From a virus, in the IMG/VR virus record IMGVR_UViG_3300007541_000286, positions 1 to 21,153 of that record: 21,153 nucleotides of DNA. The stretch is one strand, 5' to 3'. The notes beneath the pieces are model-generated. The model worked only from the letters and a program-made list of their open reading frames with translations. It was not told the DNA's origin and did not search any database. Every line of letters starts with the position of its first letter. The stretch's first letter is position 1. Shown here piece after piece: positions 14,000-19,571 of the stretch. The translations under genes and the position numbers were made by a program.

Positions 14000-16495
14000 A
14001 TGAGTATTTACATTGATTTACTAAAAAGTTTTAGTAGGGTCCATAAAAGAGATATTAGATTATTAGAGCAGGGACCCACCAGCCCATCCCCTGAGGCTCA
14101 GCAACTGGCTAATCAGGCTGTAGCCCAAGGTAGTCAATCTACCTCACCAACTCCTGTAAAAGGTAATGAGTCTGTGAAAGTATGGACAGCACAAGGAGGT
14201 GCTACCCAAGGTAGGGTTGTTTATCAAGTAGGATCAAGAAATAGAGGTGCTGTGGATGATAGTTGGGATGAGTTCGTCAGCCTTTTCGAGATTGGCGATA
14301 AGCAAGGGGATGAGGCTGGAGTAGGTGGCACTACAGATATAAATCAAGCTGAGTTAAGGTCTCTACCCCCAGATCAACAGTTTGAAGTTAGACAACAACA
14401 ACTTTTAGAATCAACTGATCTTACACAAGAAACTAAGGATGCTGTAGTCAACTCTTTCAGAGAAATTTACAACCGTAAAGATGCTATTTATAAAGCAATG
14501 TCCAAGGAGCCTATAGCAAAAAACGTAGGCTCGGCGTCTCAGTATGCAAGATATCTTTTTGGTACAACTAGTTGGTCATTCCAGAAAAGCTTATTAGCTC
14601 CAAAATTTACTCTTAACTTTGAAAACGGAATATGGACTTCACAGGAACAACCACTTCAAGAGGCTCAGACTTCATTGATAAGTGACTCTTTTAAAGATTT
14701 ATTAAACTTCATTGCTGATTCATCTGAAAAGGGCGTTACGGAAAAAGATTGTGAAAAAAGTAAGCAAATTTTATCTGGCTTTTATAAAACTAATAGAGGA
14801 GATGTTGTTGTTAAGCCAAAAGGAGATGCATCCCAGGGTCTTTCATTTGATGGTGGCGAAGGAAGAGGTGCATTCCTAAGAGAAGTTATTGATAAAGCCG
14901 CTTCAATTTGTGGACATGCTATAGAAACCTTAACTGTAAGAGCACCAATCACTGGCACAGGTAATTCAAATAATATTAGAGGAACAGGCGCTGAAGACAT
15001 ACTTGAAATAGCATCATTAGCTATACTTGCTAGATCAGATCAATTTGGTGGTAAACTTCCTGATGAGTTAGCAACCATGAGGACAATGAAGCTTTCTACT
15101 TTGTATGAAAAACTTAAGAAGGCTAAAATAGATTCAGAGGGTTGGGTTAGAGCCACTCAAGAATCTGGTATAGACCCGGAGACAGTATCTCTAGCTAAGG
15201 ATCTTTATGAGGCGTTTCAGGTTGATGATCAAGGTAAAACTCTTATTCAAAGTATATTGGAGCACAGTTTAGAGACTCTAAAAGTAAGAAAGCCAGTATA
15301 CGCAGTTCCCGTGGGTGATCAGGTAGGCGGAGGTAAGAGACAAGATATTTTTGAAGTTTTCAATAGTAATGATGAGGCAGTAGCAGCAGCTAATAGATCA
15401 GGTCTTAGTGTTACACCTGTAGAGATGAGTATCGAAGATGCATTCGGACCTAGGAAACAAGAAGAACTAGAAGCTTTAAAGAGGGCAGGAATTTTCAAAG
15501 ATGGTCAAGTAGTATCAGTTCTTAAGGTAAGTCTTAAGAATTATTTAGAACTTGATTCTGCCAAATATGGAAGTGGATCAGCTAACACTTTTGCTGGTGC
15601 GAATGGATTAATGCGTAAAAGTTATGCTAGTGAACCTCTACTAGCTACTATCTCCAGTAACCTACAAATGAGTAGGACGGATCAGCAAAATATGCGTAAT
15701 TATTTTAATCAAATTGATGAAATAGCTAAAAGCGTTTTCGATGTACCCAAGAATGTTATAGTCACTACATCTGATGGTAAAAAACTAAATGCTCGTTCAA
15801 ACGCACAGCAGACTTTTGCTAAAAGTATCATAGATAAGCTTTCGGGCTTAGGCTATACTGATAATCCAAAATTAAAAGATATAATGGATAATTGTAAAAA
15901 GATAATTAGTAAAATAGGAACTAAGTATGAGCTAGATGCTGCTATTGATTCCCTTAAGAATCAAACAGTTACATGGTTACAGTCATCCCAAATATCAAAA
16001 GATTTACTATCAAGCGACCCAATTACTAAAAAGAATGCTCAAATGTTTTTGGCTCATAAAATGTTCCACTCTGGTGGTTCCGATGACAATAACTTAATTT
16101 GCGATTATAGAGATCTAACTGCTAAGAAAAACTACATATTTAGACAAAATGATCCACTAAGAGATGCCTGGAGATCCGTTATGGGAGGTCAAGCTGACTC
16201 TAGAGGAAACACATGGGACTTGCTTATGGATCCTGTAACTGGAGAATCCAGGATAACTACTGGAAAGGGTTCTAATAGACTTGAAATCAAGCTTAAGAAT
16301 AACTTTTCGTTAAATAAGAGTGGAGATACTGGTAGGGTTAAGAGCCATCATACTAACTTTATCTTAGAAGTTAATAGGGCAGTTATGGAAGCCTACCACA
16401 AACAAACTATAGCTGAGAATATTAATCAAGAATTGGGAACTCTTTTGAAGAATATGGGAATATTACTCGAAAAAATGAGAATCTCTAACTTTTAG
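14000..16495 (+). CDS. Large hypothetical protein, possible virion component
   Basis: An 831-residue protein that I do not recognise. The first 24 residues (MSIYIDLLKSFSRVHKRDIR, then LLE-Q) form a basic amphipathic segment ending in L-x-E, like a prohead-protease propeptide, though Gln after the cut is not ideal. Residues about 25-55 are Gln/Ser/Pro-rich and probably flexible. The remainder looks globular and largely helical, with PDELATMRTMKLSTLYEKLK near 355 and a C-terminal helix VNRAVMEAYHKQTIAENI near 795. No transmembrane segment or enzyme motif stands out. The gene begins without a visible ribosome binding site, 5 nt after a TATGAT box, and its end overlaps the convergent nuclease gene by 33 nt. 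It follows the tube gene in the place of the T4 portal gene, but I see no portal features. A packaged, ejected protein is one possibility. Confidence 0.7.
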   Translation: MSIYIDLLKSFSRVHKRDIRLLEQGPTSPSPEAQQLANQAVAQGSQSTSPTPVKGNESVKVWTAQGGATQGRVVYQVGSRNRGAVDDSWDEFVSLFEIGDKQGDEAGVGGTTDINQAELRSLPPDQQFEVRQQQLLESTDLTQETKDAVVNSFREIYNRKDAIYKAMSKEPIAKNVGSASQYARYLFGTTSWSFQKSLLAPKFTLNFENGIWTSQEQPLQEAQTSLISDSFKDLLNFIADSSEKGVTEKDCEKSKQILSGFYKTNRGDVVVKPKGDASQGLSFDGGEGRGAFLREVIDKAASICGHAIETLTVRAPITGTGNSNNIRGTGAEDILEIASLAILARSDQFGGKLPDELATMRTMKLSTLYEKLKKAKIDSEGWVRATQESGIDPETVSLAKDLYEAFQVDDQGKTLIQSILEHSLETLKVRKPVYAVPVGDQVGGGKRQDIFEVFNSNDEAVAAANRSGLSVTPVEMSIEDAFGPRKQEELEALKRAGIFKDGQVVSVLKVSLKNYLELDSAKYGSGSANTFAGANGLMRKSYASEPLLATISSNLQMSRTDQQNMRNYFNQIDEIAKSVFDVPKNVIVTTSDGKKLNARSNAQQTFAKSIIDKLSGLGYTDNPKLKDIMDNCKKIISKIGTKYELDAAIDSLKNQTVTWLQSSQISKDLLSSDPITKKNAQMFLAHKMFHSGGSDDNNLICDYRDLTAKKNYIFRQNDPLRDAWRSVMGGQADSRGNTWDLLMDPVTGESRITTGKGSNRLEIKLKNNFSLNKSGDTGRVKSHHTNFILEVNRAVMEAYHKQTIAENINQELGTLLKNMGILLEKMRISNF

Positions 16496-17002
16496 TAGTT
16501 CCTTAAGGCTAACGATCATTACTCTGGACCCACCAGACACTCCTACAAACATATTACCTTCCACTGGTAGATTCAGATCGTTAGTTATAGCTATAGGATC
16601 CTTCCTGTCTTGACCGATAATCAGGAAAAACTTTTTAGAACATTTTTCTGAATCTCTTGATGCTTGAGCTATCATCTTTGAAATATTAGATTTTGGGTTT
16701 AAGAGATCACATATTTGTTCTTCGTTATAACCTTTCTTACATTCAATTATGTATTTAAAATCTTTTGGTGTTATTAAGTCTCCATATACTTTTAAGTATT
16801 CAGGTAATTTATGAGTAGTAGCAAAAGCTCCAGAACCAGGAGTTCTACAGAACTCTTTAGTATTAAATCTTTCATTTAGAGATTTAGCTATTTTATTCTC
16901 GAACCTATTACCTTTAGCCTTAGAGTTTATTTTTGCTTTCTTTCCACTAATATTTCTTTTTAGTGAAGTCACATCGAAATCATCTTCAACAAAATCCCTC
17001 AT
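16463..17002 (-). CDS. PD-(D/E)XK nuclease, Holliday-junction-resolvase-like
   Basis: A 179-residue nuclease with the resolvase-type PD-(D/E)XK signature. KGNRFENKIAKSLNERF (30-46) contains the helix-1 Glu35; CRTPGSGAF (52-60) follows; YGDLI gives Asp75; YIIECKKGY (84-92) gives Glu87 and Lys89. All catalytic positions are present. The rest includes a helix and FFLIIGQDRKDP (about 124-135), as in the fold's later strands. Likely role: cutting branched DNA made during replication and recombination, clearing it before packaging, the job of endonuclease VII (gp49) in T4. The ATG at 17002 lies 5 nt after TATAAT on the minus strand and lacks a ribosome binding site, so its message is probably leaderless. 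Its 3' end overlaps the convergent upstream gene by 33 nt. Confidence 0.82.
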   Translation of the reverse strand: MRDFVEDDFDVTSLKRNISGKKAKINSKAKGNRFENKIAKSLNERFNTKEFCRTPGSGAFATTHKLPEYLKVYGDLITPKDFKYIIECKKGYNEEQICDLLNPKSNISKMIAQASRDSEKCSKKFFLIIGQDRKDPIAITNDLNLPVEGNMFVGVSGGSRVMIVSLKELLKVRDSHFFE

Positions 17003-17006
17003 GGAC

Positions 17007-17013
17007 TATTATA
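17007..17013. promoter_or_regulatory. Palindromic bidirectional -10 element for divergent leaderless genes
   Basis: On the plus strand TATTAT (17007-17012) is followed by AGACT and the ATG at 17018. On the minus strand the overlapping TATAAT (17013-17008) is followed by AGTCC and the ATG at 17002. The symmetric core lets one site serve both directions with 5 nt between box and start codon each way. Only 15 nt separate the two coding regions, so there is no room for ribosome binding sites. Confidence 0.6.
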
Positions 17014-17017
17014 GACT

Positions 17018-17308
17018 ATGGATAATGTATCCTTAAATTTAGGCAATTCAAAAGTTAAGTTCGTAGAACGAAGTAGAGGACGTATGAAAATTCAAATTAA
17101 GTTAAATAAAGAAGAAGCTGAAGGCTTTAAGAACTTTATGATGGTTAGGCCACCCCAGTTAGATGAAGATACATTCTTTAAGCAGATCTTCTTTGCAGGA
17201 TGTAATGTCATGTTTTCTCAAATACAAGAGATGATTAATCAACACAAGAACTCTTCTGAATCTTCAGAAGAGCCGGTAGTTAACAACGATGAGCAAACAG
17301 AAAACTAA
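17018..17308 (+). CDS. Small hypothetical acidic-tailed protein
   Basis: A 96-residue protein of unknown function. The N-terminal half is basic and beta-like (KVKFVERSRGRMKIQIKLNK). The middle is helical (EEAEGFKNFM, then DEDTFFKQIFFAGCNVMFSQI). The C-terminal 20 or so residues are Ser/Glu/Asn-rich and acidic. It starts 5 nt after a TATTAT box without a ribosome binding site and overlaps the next gene by 20 nt. It lies two genes from the gp55-type sigma factor, and a small regulator such as a gp33-like co-activator can be imagined. I see no clamp- or polymerase-binding motif that supports this. Confidence 0.6.
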   Translation: MDNVSLNLGNSKVKFVERSRGRMKIQIKLNKEEAEGFKNFMMVRPPQLDEDTFFKQIFFAGCNVMFSQIQEMINQHKNSSESSEEPVVNNDEQTEN

Positions 17309-17660
17309 TTTTTCATCTGTTAGAGTAGACAACTCTAAACATTTAGAATCCATTGTTCAATCAAATATTGATGGTAAAAATACATCTTACTATTTGATTA
17401 CTAATCAATGGGATATTCCGTGCAAATACTTCAATGATAATCTACCATCTGAAGGTGACACAGACCTTAATGTGATAGATATATTTGATGTTCCAAACGC
17501 TCTAGATATTATAAAGTCTGCTATTAAGTCTAATAGGGAGACTATTTCTACATCATGCCTATCAAAGTATGATCAGCTTCCAATGCTTGTGGTTATTCAC
17601 AAGTCATTCCCTAGAGTGGTCACCTACAATGGCTCAGTAGGCGCGGAACTGGGGATATAG
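17289..17660 (+). CDS. Possible thioredoxin-fold protein with degenerate active site
   Basis: A 123-residue protein whose pattern recalls thioredoxin. YYLITNQWDIPCKYFNDNL (38-56) aligns with the strand-WCxxC-helix unit but has WDIPC, so only the second Cys is kept. LNVIDIFDVPNALDII (64-79) fits the next strand and helix. YDQLPMLVVIH (97-107) would hold the cis-Pro before the fourth strand, and RVVTYNG (112-118) the last strand. With one Cys it could not act as a normal dithiol reductant and would be a binding or regulatory protein, or a monothiol enzyme. It overlaps the preceding gene by 20 nt, and its last 37 nt overlap the convergent sigma gene. The fold call is tentative. Confidence 0.6.
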   Translation: MSKQKTNFSSVRVDNSKHLESIVQSNIDGKNTSYYLITNQWDIPCKYFNDNLPSEGDTDLNVIDIFDVPNALDIIKSAIKSNRETISTSCLSKYDQLPMLVVIHKSFPRVVTYNGSVGAELGI

Positions 17661-17989
17661 TCCCCAGTCTTATAACTTATATAAGAAGCTAGCTTATCAT
17701 TATACTTCTTATTTTTAGAGTAGATAAGCCTAAGATTATTTAAGATTACGGTTGTAAAGTAATTGAAGGCTTGTCCCTCTTCCCTCTTGAAATTGTTTAG
17801 GACTTTTAGTATAAGTAGGAAGCACTCTTGTTTCGCTTCCTCGTGATCAACATTAAACTTGAATGAGATCATTAACCTATCAATCAAGGTATTGAACATG
17901 AGGAACAGTTCATCCTCATCCCTTCGGATACCGGACTTGTAGGATTGTATTAGCTCTTCAAATCTTTTGTTGTCAATATAGTTTGTCAC
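17624..17989 (-). CDS. gp55: Late-transcription sigma factor (gp55-like)
   Basis: A 121-residue protein with a sigma region-2-like core. AKQECFLLILKVLNNFKREEG (52-72) and AFNYFTTVILNNLRLIYSK (74-92) correspond to the sigma pattern of QEG-helix, F-x-x-x-x-G and F-x-(T/Y)-(Y/F)-x-x-x-x-I-x-N. The N-F-YFTTVI-N form is that of T4 gp55, which directs RNA polymerase to late promoters. It is shorter than T4 gp55 (185) and ends in SSAPTEPL, without the hydrophobic sliding-clamp-binding tail of T4 gp55. The start is a GTG, 6 nt after TATCAT, with no ribosome binding site. Its presence fits the TAAATA boxes before the structural genes. The 3' end overlaps the convergent gene by 37 nt. Confidence 0.83.
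   Translation of the reverse strand: MTNYIDNKRFEELIQSYKSGIRRDEDELFLMFNTLIDRLMISFKFNVDHEEAKQECFLLILKVLNNFKREEGQAFNYFTTVILNNLRLIYSKNKKYNDKLASYISYKTGDYIPSSAPTEPL
17648..17668. other. Hairpin in the overlap of two convergent genes
   Basis: ACTGGGGA and TCCCCAGT make an 8-bp GC-containing stem with a 5-nt loop, and the plus-strand stop codon TAG (17658-17660) lies in that loop. It is inside the coding ends of both convergent genes. No T-run follows on either strand, so termination would be weak; it may cause pausing or be a shared RNA end. Confidence 0.5.
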
Positions 17990-17994
17990 TTTAC

Positions 17995-18001
17995 TATGAT
18001 A
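17995..18001. promoter_or_regulatory. Palindromic bidirectional -10 element between sigma and polymerase genes
   Basis: ACTATGATAGT (17993-18003) is a perfect odd palindrome. On the plus strand TATGAT (17995-18000) is followed by AGTCTC and the ATG at 18007. On the minus strand TATCAT (18001-17996) is followed by AGTAAA and the GTG at 17989. The start codons lie 6 nt from the box in both directions. A possible -35 for the plus side, TTGTCA, is at 17970-17975 with a 19-bp spacer; none is convincing on the minus side. Confidence 0.6.
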
Positions 18002-18006
18002 GTCTC

Positions 18007-19047
18007 ATGCCAGAACTAAGTTTTCAAGGGGACAATCCTAAGTGTTTAGGATGCCCTGCTCTTAAGAAGAATTTACCAGCGCACACAATTCTAGATTATG
18101 AATATGATGATTCTCCTGTAGACATTCTATTCCTATCTGATTCACCCAAGATGTTTGAAGGAGAGTATGTCTCTTTTAGACCACAGGAGTTCAGAGTTAT
18201 CATGCAGGAACTCTCGGATCTGGGAGTTCTAAGTAAGTTTAAAGTGGCATTTACTACAGCAGTTAAGTGTCCATCAATCACTTCAGAGAATCTTTCTACA
18301 GGTATTAGAAAGAAGTGTGTAGCCCATCTGTATGATACTATTGATCATTATAAGCCTTCCTTAGTATTTGCCTGTGGCAAGGTGGCAACTACCATGCTGT
18401 ATGGTAAAGCTAAAGAAGAGGGTAAGGTTCGTGGAAAAGTCGATTGGTTAAAGACAACTGAAGGGCATGAATTCAGGGTAGTTCCAATCATTCACCCTTT
18501 CCAGGTTGTAGCTGAGCCTAAGAATGCTTACTTGTTCTCTAAAGATTTGCATAATGCTGTAAATAATGAACTCCTAGGTAAGTCTTCTGAAGCTAAAGTC
18601 CCATACACTATGCCTTTAAGTATAGAGGAACTCAACTCAGTGTCTGATGAGTTCATCGACACAGATAAGGACATAGCAGTTGATATTGAAACTACTGGTC
18701 TAAACTTCCTAGAGGACACTATCCATACGGTTTCCATTACGCTAGTAGACAGGGATACCGGTGAGCTTGGGCGCACACTAGTGTTACCAATTGATCATAA
18801 GGAAGCTAAGCTCGGTTACAAGATCAAGGGCGCATTCCTAACCTTTGTATGTAAGGCAATGGCAAACAAGAAGAACCGTAAGATCCTTCAAAATGCAGGA
18901 TTCGATCTTAAGTTTATGAAGCGGTATGGTGTAGACGAAGTGTATAATGTGTATGACACCAAGCTCCTCCAACACTTGTATCGTGAGGACGTGCCAAAGA
19001 GCTTGGCAGATTTAGTAAGTTACTATTTCCCTGAGGAGAAGTTCTAA
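18007..19047 (+). CDS. DNA polymerase family A, part 1: UDG-like domain plus truncated 3'-5' exonuclease
   Basis: A 346-residue N-terminal piece of a family A replicative polymerase. Residues 1 to about 190 resemble family 4 uracil-DNA glycosylases: Cys13 and Cys16 (CLGC) with Cys88 and Cys104 (C-x15-C) are the four ligands of a 4Fe-4S cluster, and IIHPF (161-165) takes the place of the HPS block. The usual GExPG catalytic motif is replaced by SDSP (44-47), so glycosylase activity is doubtful. SPO1-like phage polymerases carry a similar N-terminal domain. Residues from about 220 are the proofreading exonuclease: DIETTG (Asp226, Glu228), NAGFD (Asp300), YDT (317). It stops at PEEKF before exo motif III, which lies in the next frame. 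The ATG at 18007 is preferred to an upstream TTG at 17983, because it sits 6 nt after TATGAT. Confidence 0.85.
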   Translation: MPELSFQGDNPKCLGCPALKKNLPAHTILDYEYDDSPVDILFLSDSPKMFEGEYVSFRPQEFRVIMQELSDLGVLSKFKVAFTTAVKCPSITSENLSTGIRKKCVAHLYDTIDHYKPSLVFACGKVATTMLYGKAKEEGKVRGKVDWLKTTEGHEFRVVPIIHPFQVVAEPKNAYLFSKDLHNAVNNELLGKSSEAKVPYTMPLSIEELNSVSDEFIDTDKDIAVDIETTGLNFLEDTIHTVSITLVDRDTGELGRTLVLPIDHKEAKLGYKIKGAFLTFVCKAMANKKNRKILQNAGFDLKFMKRYGVDEVYNVYDTKLLQHLYREDVPKSLADLVSYYFPEEKF

Positions 19048-19571
19048 TGCTTACAGTTGAAGGTAAAAACTTTGATTGGAAGAATATCCCCCTACTCCAG
19101 TGTGCAGAAGGTAATGCAAAAGACACCTATGCCACTGCTAAAGTGTATGTGAAGTTGCTTGATGAAGTACGTCAAAAAGGGCTTGAGAAACTCTACGATA
19201 AGTTGATTGCCCCACTATCGGTAGCTTTCATGGACATGGAATATGAAGGTCTTCTTATTGATGAGGATAAGCTAAACCAGTTGGATTCAGAACTTCAAAA
19301 CAAGATCTCCTCTTCAGATGCTGCACTGAGAGAAGCTGCTGGATTAGAGTCCGGCACCAACCTGAATTCCACAAATCAGCTTATTAAGGTAATCTACTCT
19401 TTTGAGAAAAACGAAGAAGGTGAGTGGATTCAGGTTGAAGACTTCGGACTAGGGTTGTATCCTTTCGAGTTCACTAAGAAGGGTGCTCCATCTACTAACG
19501 AGGAGACCCTTACAAAAGTAAAGTCCATGGTAGAAGAAGAGTTTGTTTCCAGAGGATTGAGCATTGAATAA
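19047..19571 (+). CDS. DNA polymerase family A, part 2: exo motif III and thumb
   Basis: A 174-residue middle piece of the polymerase. CAEGNAKDTYATAKVY (19-34) is exonuclease motif III with the metal-binding Asp26, completing the site begun by Asp226, Glu228 and Asp300 of the preceding frame. KLIAPLSVAFMDMEYEGLLI (about 54-73) and LNSTNQLIKVIY (about 106-117) with TKKGAPSTNEETL are the standard thumb elements. The start codon overlaps the preceding stop (TAATG), and GGAG (19036-19039) is 7 nt upstream, so coupled translation is possible. The frame is -1 relative to part 1. The sequence reads on from part 1 without any missing homology, so the break is either a true split gene or a single-base error. 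Confidence 0.82.
   Translation: MLTVEGKNFDWKNIPLLQCAEGNAKDTYATAKVYVKLLDEVRQKGLEKLYDKLIAPLSVAFMDMEYEGLLIDEDKLNQLDSELQNKISSSDAALREAAGLESGTNLNSTNQLIKVIYSFEKNEEGEWIQVEDFGLGLYPFEFTKKGAPSTNEETLTKVKSMVEEEFVSRGLSIE

Noticed and set aside
16496-16520. CCTTAAGG palindrome as a terminator for the gene at 14000
   Set aside because: The inverted repeat is only 8 nt with no loop or T-run, and it lies inside the nuclease coding sequence.
17983-18006. Upstream TTG start for the first polymerase piece
   Set aside because: It would overlap the sigma start codon and lie before the TATGAT box; the ATG at 18007 has the same box-to-start spacing as other genes here.
19026-19032. In-phase slippery heptamer TTTCCCT near the end of polymerase part 1, as a -1 frameshift site
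   Set aside because: After slipping, the next codon in the -1 frame is TGA (19032-19034), so it cannot lead into part 2.
19563-19571. +1 frameshift at GAA-TAA-C joining polymerase parts 2 and 3, like the prfB site
   Set aside because: The P-site tRNA for GAA could not pair with AAT after slipping, and the upstream AGAGGA is too far from the stop codon to stimulate a shift.
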